In this document: positions 1 to 5,717 of the stretch, piece by piece
How the letters are laid out: every line of letters starts with the position of its first letter
Numbering within the stretch: position 1 is the stretch's first letter
Assembly: GCA_021783525.1 (NCBI GenBank)
Contig: JAJXTT010000095.1
Location: forward strand, 1 to 6,939
Source of the DNA: Pseudomonadota bacterium
GTDB lineage: Bacteria > Pseudomonadota > Gammaproteobacteria > Burkholderiales > Gallionellaceae
Direction: 5' to 3'
DNA length: 6,939 bases
Program-made: the position numbers and the translations under genes
The notes under the pieces: generated by a model
Databases searched by the model: none
What the model was told of the DNA's origin: nothing
Seen by the model: only the letters and a program-made list of their open reading frames with translations

Positions 1-1
1 C

Positions 2-364
2 GCGACCCACCCGCGTGTGCCGGCTCCCTCGGCGCCTGCTCCGGTCACGCCGGAAAAGGACAATGGTCTTGCGTTTACGCTCGATTTCCCCCTGGAAAGC
101 CCGGCGAAGACAGTTGCGCCTGCGCCTGATCTCGGGTTGGGCGAAATCAATTTGAATATGGACAACTTGAGACCCGCGTCCGAGACTGGCGCTGCCGAGC
201 CGAAGAACGAACATTGGCAGGAAGTTGCCACCAAGCTCGATCTTGCCAAGGCGTACCAGGAAATGGGTGACGCTGCCGGCGCGCGCGAGATATTGGAAGA
301 AGTGTTGCGCGATGGCGACGATCAGCAGCGCGAGTCCGCTCAAGCGCTGATGCAACAATTGTAA
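2..364 (+). CDS. fimV: FimV C-terminal part (5' truncated by window edge)
   Basis: The frame is open from the first bases of the window to the TAA at 362-364, so only the last 120 residues are visible and the gene starts upstream. The visible part has a Pro/Ala-rich low-complexity linker, then an acidic stretch (LDFPLESP, LGLGEINLNMDNL), and ends in a conserved motif (KLDLAKAYQEMGD, then AREILEEVLRDGD and AQALMQQL). I recognise this ending as the FimV C-terminal TPR-like domain. FimV is a large inner-membrane and periplasmic peptidoglycan-binding (LysM) protein involved in type IV pilus assembly and cell polarity. The LysM and membrane segments would lie outside the window. The GTG at 17 is an internal valine codon, not a start. 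In betaproteobacteria fimV commonly lies between asd and truA, which fits the downstream genes. A terminator follows at 382-413. Confidence 0.88.
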   Translation, partial: ATHPRVPAPSAPAPVTPEKDNGLAFTLDFPLESPAKTVAPAPDLGLGEINLNMDNLRPASETGAAEPKNEHWQEVATKLDLAKAYQEMGDAAGAREILEEVLRDGDDQQRESAQALMQQL

Positions 365-381
365 TTTGCCGGAGCTGACTG

Positions 382-413
382 AACGGCAGCCTGTACGGCT
401 GCCGTTTTCATTT
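382..413 (+). terminator. Rho-independent terminator after fimV
   Basis: A perfect 10-bp stem (AACGGCAGCC at 382-391 pairing with GGCTGCCGTT at 397-406) closes a 5-nt loop (TGTAC) and is followed by TTTTCATTT. It begins 18 nt after the fimV stop codon. The T-rich tail lies only on the + side, so it should act on rightward transcription from fimV. It ends about 8 nt before the first plausible ATG of the next gene. Confidence 0.88.
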
Positions 414-420
414 GAACGAT

Positions 421-1041
421 ATGAAATACATGCCGCATCCTGCCGTCCAGATACTCGTATGGGTGTTGCTCGCCCTGCTCGTTCAACGCATGCAGCCGCT
501 GGCTTTGCTCGCGCTTAGCGCTGCCTTGTTTGCAATTGCCTTGCGGCTTTGCGCAAGGCAATTGCTGAGCCTGCTCCGGCGCACACGCTGGATATTGTTT
601 TCGCTGCTGTTGATCTACGCGTACACGACACCCGGCACTTCGTGGTGGCCGCAATTGGGCCTCGCTTCACCCACGCGGGAAGGCTTGCTGGACGGGCTGC
701 TGCAGCTGGGGCGTCTGTTGAGCGTATTGTCAGGACTGGCGATCTTGCTGGAACTGTTGCCGCAGGCGCTGCTCATAAGCGGCCTTTATACCTTGGCATA
801 TCCGCTGCGCTGGCTGGGGCTGTCGCGCGAGCGCATCGCCGTGCGTCTGGCCCTGACACTGGAATACGCCGAATCGGCCATGCGAGACACCGCAGGCGAT
901 TGGCGCCAGACCATCCGGGATGCCATGCTGCCGGCTGCAAGCGCGGCAGAGCACATCGAATTGCGGCTGCAACGGTTCGGTCTCGTCGATGGCCTGATAC
1001 TGGTGTCGGGTGCGGCAGTGTTGGCAGGGATGTGGCGATGA
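421..1041 (+). CDS. CbiQ-like (ECF transporter T-component type) membrane protein
   Basis: This encodes a 206-residue hydrophobic protein. Likely membrane segments are near residues 8-20, 25-44, 56-68, 96-115 and 189-204. Between the last two is a long cytoplasmic-looking amphipathic region rich in Arg and Glu (about 126-185). This layout, with a TTPG motif after the third helix and a charged domain before the last helix, resembles CbiQ/EcfT, the transmembrane coupling subunit of energy-coupling-factor vitamin and metal transporters. The Ala-Arg-Gly coupling motifs of classical EcfT are not obvious, and no ATPase or substrate-binding S component is encoded nearby. The transport role is therefore an inference and the substrate is unknown. 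ATG 421 was chosen over TTG 412 and ATG 430; none has a clear Shine-Dalgarno, and the terminator sits directly upstream. The stop overlaps the truA start as ATGA, suggesting translational coupling. Confidence 0.65.
   Translation: MKYMPHPAVQILVWVLLALLVQRMQPLALLALSAALFAIALRLCARQLLSLLRRTRWILFSLLLIYAYTTPGTSWWPQLGLASPTREGLLDGLLQLGRLLSVLSGLAILLELLPQALLISGLYTLAYPLRWLGLSRERIAVRLALTLEYAESAMRDTAGDWRQTIRDAMLPAASAAEHIELRLQRFGLVDGLILVSGAAVLAGMWR
532..565. repeat. Perfect 14-bp inverted repeat inside the CbiQ-like gene
   Basis: GCAATTGCCTTGCG (532-545) and CGCAAGGCAATTGC (552-565) are exact reverse complements separated by 6 nt (GCTTTG). Each arm contains the 8-bp palindrome GCAATTGC. The repeat lies in codons 38 to 49 (AIALRLCARQL plus one base) of the membrane protein gene, about 110 nt after its ATG. 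No T-run follows, so it is not a standard terminator. It could form an mRNA hairpin or be a paired protein-binding site; the function is unknown. Confidence 0.85.
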
Positions 1042-1814
1042 GGATCGCGCTCGGGATCGAATACGACGGCAGCGCCTACAACGGCTGGCAGAGCCAGCCC
1101 GATGTGCCGAACGTGCAGGACGCGCTGCAAGCGGCGCTGGGTGAGATTGCGGGGGCGAAGATCGCCGTCCTGGCGGCAGGACGCACCGATACCGGCGTGC
1201 ATGCACTGGAGCAGGTCGTGCACTTCGATACGGACGCCGACAGACCGCTCACAGCCTGGATGCGCGGCACGAATGCGGTGTTGCCGGAGGATATCTCCGT
1301 GCTGTGGGCGCACCCGGTTCCGGAAGAGTTTCACGCAAGATTTTCGGCGCAGGCTCGCAGCTACCAGTATGTGCTCGTCAATCGCCCTGCGCGCAGTGCC
1401 GTGCATCACGGCAAGGTCGGCTGGTTCCACTTGCCGCTCGATGTCGACGCCATGGAGTCTGCCGCCCGACTCCTGTTGGGCGAACACGACTTCAGCGCCT
1501 TCCGTTCTTCGCAATGCCAGGCCAGGACGCCTGTGAAGAATCTGGCGTCTCTCGATATCCGGCGACAGGGTGACACGATCATCTTCGACCTGACGGCCAA
1601 TGCCTTCCTGCACCACATGGTGCGCAACATCCTGGGATGCCTGCTCTATATTGGAAAGGGCAAGTACCCTCCGCACTGGATTTGCGAGGTGCTGGAAGGG
1701 CGCGACCGCAAGTTTGCGGCGCCGACCTTTGCCCCGGATGGGCTTTATTTGCGCCATATCACCTACGATGCGAAGTGGGGTCTGCCTCAAGGTACAATGT
1801 CGTCCTGTTTTTGA
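1038..1814 (+). CDS. truA: tRNA pseudouridine(38-40) synthase TruA
   Basis: TruA converts uridines 38, 39 and 40 in the tRNA anticodon arm to pseudouridine. The product is 258 residues, close to the usual 250-270. It opens with MRIALGIEYDGSAYNGWQ, the conserved TruA start, and carries the catalytic motif GRTDTGVHA with the nucleophilic aspartate at D51. Further conserved blocks are FHARFSAQARSYQY (98-111), GEHDFSAF (148-155) and FLHHMVRNILG (190-200). The frame is open upstream to 549, but ATG 1038 gives the family N-terminus. It has AGGGA (1026-1030) seven bases upstream and overlaps the previous stop as ATGA. The last few residues (about 250-258) are poorly conserved, as is usual for this family. 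The trpF start is 14 nt beyond its stop, so co-transcription is likely. Confidence 0.97.
   Translation: MRIALGIEYDGSAYNGWQSQPDVPNVQDALQAALGEIAGAKIAVLAAGRTDTGVHALEQVVHFDTDADRPLTAWMRGTNAVLPEDISVLWAHPVPEEFHARFSAQARSYQYVLVNRPARSAVHHGKVGWFHLPLDVDAMESAARLLLGEHDFSAFRSSQCQARTPVKNLASLDIRRQGDTIIFDLTANAFLHHMVRNILGCLLYIGKGKYPPHWICEVLEGRDRKFAAPTFAPDGLYLRHITYDAKWGLPQGTMSSCF
1793..1798 (+). promoter_or_regulatory. Possible -10 element before trpF
   Basis: TACAAT, one mismatch from TATAAT, lies in the last codons of truA, 30 nt upstream of the trpF ATG. I could not find a convincing -35 hexamer 16-18 nt upstream, so this may be chance. If real, it would let trpFBA-accD be transcribed separately from truA. 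No trp leader peptide or attenuator hairpin is visible here. Confidence 0.22.
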
Positions 1815-1828
1815 ACTGAAGCATTCAA

Positions 1829-2476
1829 ATGACCCGGAACACCAGAACGCGGATAAAAATCTGCGGCATCACGCGCGAACAGGACGTGTCGGCAGTCGCC
1901 GGCTACGGTGCGGATGCGCTCGGCTTCGTGTTCTACGAAAAAAGCCCGCGCAATGTTGGGGTCTCTCAGGCAGCAACGCTGGCGCGTGCCGTCCCCCCGT
2001 TCCTGACGGTGGTTGGCCTGTTCGTGAATCCATCTGTCGATTACCTGCGCGAAGTGCTTGCAAAAGTGTCGCTGGATGTACTGCAATTCCACGGCGAAGA
2101 GCCGCCGGAATTCTGTGCCCAGTTCGGCAAGCCGTACCTTAAGGCGATACGGGTCAAGGCGGGGGTGGATTTGGTAGAATGCGCGGCTCGCTATGCCGGT
2201 GCGCAGGGCTTGTTGCTGGATGCCTATGTCGAGGGCACGCAGGGTGGCACGGGCGAATCGTTCGACTGGGCGCTGATCCCGCACAATCTGCCGTTGCCGG
2301 TGATCCTGTCCGGCGGTCTGCATGCGGGCAATGTGGCGGCGGCGATCACGCAGGCGCGGCCTTACGCGGTGGACGTCTCCAGCGGCGTGGAGGCGGCAAA
2401 AGGAATCAAGGATGCGGCGAAGGTCGCTGCATTCATCAAAGAGGTTAAAGACGTTGACTTACAACTATCCAGATAA
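1829..2476 (+). CDS. trpF: Phosphoribosylanthranilate isomerase TrpF
   Basis: TrpF isomerises N-(5-phosphoribosyl)anthranilate to the carboxyphenylamino-deoxyribulose phosphate form, a middle step of tryptophan synthesis. The 215-residue product is a complete single-domain (beta-alpha)8 barrel. Visible landmarks are RIKICGIT with the general-base cysteine C12, GADALGFVFYEKSPR (27-41), LQFHGEE (85-91), LLLDAYVEGTQGGTG with the general-acid aspartate D131, and the phosphate-binding ends ILSGGLHAGNV (159-169) and AVDVSSGVE (180-188). ATG 1829 puts a short basic leader before the first strand, and only a weak TGAAG lies upstream. It sits 14 nt after truA, and its 3' end overlaps trpB by 23 nt. 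No key residue is missing. Confidence 0.97.
   Translation: MTRNTRTRIKICGITREQDVSAVAGYGADALGFVFYEKSPRNVGVSQAATLARAVPPFLTVVGLFVNPSVDYLREVLAKVSLDVLQFHGEEPPEFCAQFGKPYLKAIRVKAGVDLVECAARYAGAQGLLLDAYVEGTQGGTGESFDWALIPHNLPLPVILSGGLHAGNVAAAITQARPYAVDVSSGVEAAKGIKDAAKVAAFIKEVKDVDLQLSR
2438..2444 (+). promoter_or_regulatory. Shine-Dalgarno for the trpB TTG start
   Basis: AAAGAGG lies within the end of trpF, 9 nt upstream of the TTG at 2454. It supports TTG 2454 as the trpB start, since no in-frame ATG gives a family-like N-terminus. Confidence 0.6.
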
Positions 2477-3653
2477 CAGCGGCCACTTCGGCCAGTTCGG
2501 CGGCATCTACATGGCCGAGACGCTGATCCCGGCCGTGGAGGAACTGCGCCAGCAGTACCTGCGCTTTCGCGACGATCCCGAGTTCCAGGCCGAATTCGCC
2601 TACGAACTCAAACACTATGTGGGGCGACCCAGCCCGATCTATCACGCGAAACGACTGTCTGAGAGCCTGGGCGGCGCGCAGATCTACCTGAAGCGCGAGG
2701 ACCTCAACCATACCGGCGCGCACAAGATCAACAATGCCATCGGCCAGGCTTTGCTCGCCAGGCGCATGGGCAAGAAACGCGTGATCGCCGAGACCGGCGC
2801 CGGCATGCACGGCGTGGCGACCGCCACCGTGGCAGCGCGCTTCGGCATGGAATGCATCGTCTACATGGGCGCGGAAGACATCCAGCGCCAGGCGCCGAAC
2901 GTGTTCCGCATGAAGCTGCTGGGCGCGAAGGTGGTGCCGGTGGAAAGCGGTTCCAAGACGTTGAAAGACGCCTGCAACGAAGCCATCCGCGACTGGGTCA
3001 CCAACGTCGAGAGCACGTTTTACATCTTCGGCACGGCGGCTGGGCCGCACCCGTACCCGATGATGGTGCGCGACTTCCAGTGCGTGATCGGCAACGAGGC
3101 CAAGGTGCAGATGCCGGAAATGATCGGCCGCCAGCCGGACGCGGTGATCGCCTGCGTCGGCGGCGGCTCCAATGCCATCGGCATGTTCTATCCCTATGTC
3201 GAAGTGCCGGGTGTGCAGCTCATCGGCGTGGAAGCGGGTGGTCACGGCATCGCCAGCGGCCAGCATGCCGCGCCGCTCACCGCAAACGCCAAGGTCGGCG
3301 TGCTCCACGGCAACAAGGTGTACCTGATGCAGGACGAGAACGGTCAGATCATCGAGACGCATTCCATCTCCGCCGGCCTCGATTATCCGGGCGTCGGCCC
3401 CGAACATTGTCTGTTGAAGGATATCGGCCGTGCGCAATACGTCGCCATCGACGATGACGAGGCGCTGAATGCTTTCGATGCGCTGTGCCGTTTCGAGGGC
3501 ATCATCCCCGCGCTGGAATCCAGCCATGCATTGGCGCACGCGATGAAGATCGCGCCGGCCATGAGCAAAGACAAAGTGCTGCTGGTGAACCTGTCCGGTC
3601 GTGGCGACAAGGACATGAACACGGTGGCAAAATTGAAGGGCATCACGCTATGA
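2454..3653 (+). CDS. trpB: Tryptophan synthase beta chain TrpB
   Basis: This PLP enzyme condenses indole, delivered by TrpA, with L-serine to give tryptophan, working as an alpha2beta2 complex. Starting at TTG 2454, the product is 399 residues, the usual family size. The N-terminus (TYNYPDNSGHFGQFGGIYMAE) matches the family. Landmarks are HTGAHKINNA with the PLP lysine K91, catalytic E113, the substrate loop GAGMHG (115-120), the phosphate loop GGGSN (236-240), AGLDYPGVGPEH with D309, and LSGRGDKD with S381 near the PLP nitrogen. All are offset by +4 from Salmonella numbering. The loop has Met118 where Salmonella has Gln114. Upstream in-frame ATGs (2322, 2412) would add an Arg/Ser-rich tail read from trpF. 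ATG 2511 would cut off the conserved N-terminus. trpA overlaps its stop. Confidence 0.97.
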   Translation: MTYNYPDNSGHFGQFGGIYMAETLIPAVEELRQQYLRFRDDPEFQAEFAYELKHYVGRPSPIYHAKRLSESLGGAQIYLKREDLNHTGAHKINNAIGQALLARRMGKKRVIAETGAGMHGVATATVAARFGMECIVYMGAEDIQRQAPNVFRMKLLGAKVVPVESGSKTLKDACNEAIRDWVTNVESTFYIFGTAAGPHPYPMMVRDFQCVIGNEAKVQMPEMIGRQPDAVIACVGGGSNAIGMFYPYVEVPGVQLIGVEAGGHGIASGQHAAPLTANAKVGVLHGNKVYLMQDENGQIIETHSISAGLDYPGVGPEHCLLKDIGRAQYVAIDDDEALNAFDALCRFEGIIPALESSHALAHAMKIAPAMSKDKVLLVNLSGRGDKDMNTVAKLKGITL

Positions 3654-4447
3654 GCCGTATCGATACGACCTTCGGCAATCTCAAGCGGCAGCAGCGCAAA
3701 GCGCTGATTCCGTTCATCACGGCCGGCGACCCGTCGCAGCAGCTCACCGTACCGTTGATGCATGGGCTGGTGGCGGCGGGTGCGGACGTGCTTGAACTGG
3801 GTGTTCCATTCTCCGACCCGATGGCGGACGGCCCGGTGATCCAGCGTGCTTCCGAGCGTGCCCTCAAACACGGCATGACGCTGCGCGGCGTACTGTCGAT
3901 GGTGGCAGAATTCCGCAAACAGGATGCGACCACACCCGTGGTGCTGATGGGCTACGGCAACCCCATCGAGGCGATGGGCTGGGAAGTGTTCGCAAAACGT
4001 TGCGAAGAAGTCGGTGTGGATGGCGTGCTGACCGTGGATTTTCCGCCGGAAGAAAGTCACGAGGCGTTCGAGCACCTGCAACGCCACAACATCGCGCCCA
4101 TCTTCCTGTTGGCGCCGACCACCAACGAGGCGCGCATCGCCCAGGTCGCCAAGCTGGCGCGCGGCTATGTGTATTATGTCTCCCTCAAGGGCGTGACCGG
4201 CGCGGGCAACCTTGACCTGTCGGCCATCGAGCAGAAGCTGCCGCAGTTGCGCAAGCACATCAAACTGCCCATCGGCGTCGGCTTTGGCATCCGCGACGCA
4301 GCGACCGCCAAGGCAGTATCCAGATTGTGCGACGGCGTGGTGGTGGGTAGCCGCATCGTGCAGGAGGTCGAGGATTCGACCGAACAGAATGTCGTCGCCA
4401 ATGTGGGCAAACTGGTGAAAGAATTGCGACTGGCGATAGATCAATAA
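3650..4447 (+). CDS. trpA: Tryptophan synthase alpha chain TrpA
   Basis: TrpA cleaves indole-3-glycerol phosphate to indole and glyceraldehyde 3-phosphate and channels the indole to TrpB. The 265-residue barrel carries both catalytic acids at the same numbers as E. coli: E49 in VLELGVPFSDP and D60 in MADGP. Other landmarks are PFITAGDP (21-28), LMGYGNPI (99-106), DFPPEES (130-136), YVSLKGVTGAG (176-186), and the phosphate-binding ends GVGFGIRD (209-216) and GVVVGSRIV (229-237). The SLKGVTG segment differs from the enterobacterial SRAGVTG form, but I believe it is common in betaproteobacteria and pseudomonads. ATG 3650 overlaps the trpB TGA as ATGA and has AAGGG at 3636-3640, so equal production with TrpB through translational coupling is likely. 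The frame extends upstream to 3485 only as read-through of trpB in another frame. Confidence 0.97.
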   Translation: MSRIDTTFGNLKRQQRKALIPFITAGDPSQQLTVPLMHGLVAAGADVLELGVPFSDPMADGPVIQRASERALKHGMTLRGVLSMVAEFRKQDATTPVVLMGYGNPIEAMGWEVFAKRCEEVGVDGVLTVDFPPEESHEAFEHLQRHNIAPIFLLAPTTNEARIAQVAKLARGYVYYVSLKGVTGAGNLDLSAIEQKLPQLRKHIKLPIGVGFGIRDAATAKAVSRLCDGVVVGSRIVQEVEDSTEQNVVANVGKLVKELRLAIDQ

Positions 4448-4455
4448 AGAGGAGA
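4448..4455 (+). promoter_or_regulatory. Strong Shine-Dalgarno of accD
   Basis: AGAGGAGA directly follows the trpA stop and ends 5 nt before ATG 4461. It is the strongest ribosome-binding site in the window and suggests accD is translated efficiently on its own rather than only by coupling to trpA. Confidence 0.75.
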
Positions 4456-4460
4456 GCATC

Positions 4461-5345
4461 ATGAGCTGGTTCCAGAAACTGTTACCCCCCAAGATCAAGC
4501 GCCGCGAACACGCCGATGTCAAAAAGAGCGTGCCGGATGGCTTGTGGCACAAATGCCCATCCTGCCAGGCCGTGCTGTATCACGCCGACCTGGAAAAGAA
4601 CCTCAGCGTCTGCCCGAAGTGCAGCCACCATCACCGCATCAGCGCGCGTACCCGTCTCGACTGGCTGCTGGACAACGAGGGCCGCTTCGAGATCGGCTCG
4701 GAAGTCCTGTCGGTCGACACCCTGAAATTCAAGGACCAGAAAAAATACAGCGACCGGCTGGTCGAAGCGAAGAAGAAGACCGGCGAGGACGACGCCCTGA
4801 TCGTCTTGCAAGGCAGTATCCATGCATTACCGGTCGTGGCCGCCTCGTTCGAGTTCGAATTCATGGGCGGCTCCATGGGCTCGGTCATTGGCGAACGTTT
4901 CGTGCGTGGCGTACAAGTCGCGCTGGAACAGCAATGCCCCTTCATCTGCTTCTCCGCCAGCGGCGGTGCGCGCATGCAGGAAGGACTGCTGTCGCTGATG
5001 CAGATGGCCAAGACCAGCGCCGCGCTCACGCAATTGAGCGAAGCCAGGTTGCCGTTCTTGTCCGTGCTGACCGATCCGACCATGGGCGGTGTCTCGGCCA
5101 GTTTTGCATTCCTGGGCGACGTGGTCATCGCCGAACCCGGTGCATTGATCGGCTTTGCCGGTGCGCGCGTGATCCAGCAGACGGTGCGCGAGACCCTGCC
5201 AGAGGGTTTTCAGCGTGCCGAGTTCCTGCTTGAGCACGGCGCAATCGACATGATCGTGGACCGGCGCCAGATGCGCGACCAACTGGCTACGCTGATCACG
5301 CTGTTGACCAGACAGGATGCGGTGGCGAAGCTGGAGGCGGCTTAA
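4461..5345 (+). CDS. accD: Acetyl-CoA carboxylase carboxyltransferase beta subunit AccD
   Basis: AccD and AccA together transfer the carboxyl group from biotin on AccB to acetyl-CoA, giving malonyl-CoA for fatty acid synthesis. The 294-residue protein begins with a basic segment and a four-cysteine zinc ribbon (C32, C35, C51, C54; spacing CX2C-X15-CX2C), offset by +5 from E. coli. The crotonase-fold carboxyltransferase domain follows. Its conserved segments are FEFMGGSMGSV (132-142), FSASGGARMQEG (164-175), LTDPTMGGVSASFA (203-216) and GFAGARVIQQT (231-241). The start is fixed by the family N-terminus (MSWFQKLLPPKI) and a strong AGAGGAGA. The gene is 13 nt after trpA and 5 nt before the next gene. 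Having accD close to folC is also the E. coli order. It is complete with no odd features. Confidence 0.97.
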   Translation: MSWFQKLLPPKIKRREHADVKKSVPDGLWHKCPSCQAVLYHADLEKNLSVCPKCSHHHRISARTRLDWLLDNEGRFEIGSEVLSVDTLKFKDQKKYSDRLVEAKKKTGEDDALIVLQGSIHALPVVAASFEFEFMGGSMGSVIGERFVRGVQVALEQQCPFICFSASGGARMQEGLLSLMQMAKTSAALTQLSEARLPFLSVLTDPTMGGVSASFAFLGDVVIAEPGALIGFAGARVIQQTVRETLPEGFQRAEFLLEHGAIDMIVDRRQMRDQLATLITLLTRQDAVAKLEAA

Positions 5346-5350
5346 CGCCA

Positions 5351-5701
5351 ATGCTCTACTACGTGCTCAAGGTCGGGGTTTCCGCGGTTGTCATCGTGGC
5401 GATAACTGAAATCGCCAAACGGAGCACCGGCTTCGCTGCCTTGCTGGCCGCACTCCCGCTCACTTCGTTGCTGGCCTTCATGTGGATGTATTTTGAAGGT
5501 GCCGAGCCTGCACGCATCGCCGAGCTGTCCGGCCAGATATTCTGGCTGGTGTTGCCGTCTCTGGTTCTATTCCTGCTTCTGCCCTTGCTGATCAGGCAAG
5601 GGCTGAGCTTCTGGTTAAGCCTGTCGATTTCCGTTGCGGCGACTGCAGTCTGTTACCTGGCAATGTTGCCGGTGTTGCGCAGGTTCGGGGTGCAGCTGTA
5701 A
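5351..5701 (+). CDS. Small four-helix membrane protein, DUF3147-like
   Basis: This 116-residue protein is almost entirely hydrophobic, with four probable membrane helices near residues 4-20, 27-47, 62-81 and 85-105. Short loops include EIAKRSTGF (20-28) and FEGAEPARIAEL (48-59), and the C-terminal tail is basic (LRRFGVQL). The pattern, especially the conserved KRS after helix 1, ALLAALPLTSLLAF, and IFWLVLPSLVLFLLLPLLI split across helices 2 and 3, resembles the uncharacterised DUF3147 family from memory. No catalytic motif is visible, and I do not assign a function. It starts 5 nt after the accD stop; GGAGG at 5333-5337 is 13 nt upstream, rather far, so translation may be coupled to accD. The folC start follows 16 nt after its stop. 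No signal peptide cleavage site is evident. Confidence 0.8.
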   Translation: MLYYVLKVGVSAVVIVAITEIAKRSTGFAALLAALPLTSLLAFMWMYFEGAEPARIAELSGQIFWLVLPSLVLFLLLPLLIRQGLSFWLSLSISVAATAVCYLAMLPVLRRFGVQL

Positions 5702-5717
5702 CAGATGGGACACTGAA

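Noticed and set aside
549..1037. Upstream extension of the truA frame to ATG 549 (421 residues), a possible fusion
   Set aside because: The extra part is the CbiQ-like gene read in another frame and is Arg/Ala/His-rich. ATG 1038 has a ribosome-binding site and gives the exact TruA N-terminus.
786..1790. 334-residue open frame on the - strand opposite truA and the CbiQ-like gene
   Set aside because: It spans two supported genes and has no family features, so it is a shadow frame.
1815..1828. trp leader peptide and attenuator before trpF
   Set aside because: The gap is only 14 nt and there is no Trp-rich short frame or alternative hairpin pair. Attenuation is not supported here.
2445..3539. 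364-residue open frame on the - strand opposite trpB
   Set aside because: The translation is a His/Ala/Asp-rich mirror of trpB codon usage with no recognisable motif. trpB is certain.
3485..3649. Upstream extension of the trpA frame
   Set aside because: It is trpB read out of frame. TrpA family length and the conserved E49 and D60 numbering support ATG 3650.
3383..4552. 389-residue open frame on the - strand opposite trpB/trpA/accD
   Set aside because: It is antisense to three recognised genes. Its translation is rich in His, Arg and Gln without domain patterns, which fits a shadow of GC-biased codons on the other strand.
5581..5603. 8-bp inverted repeat GCCCTTGC/GCAAGGGC with a 7-nt spacer in the DUF3147-like gene
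   Set aside because: A short stem of this size is expected by chance in several kilobases. It lacks a T-run and sits in helix-coding sequence.
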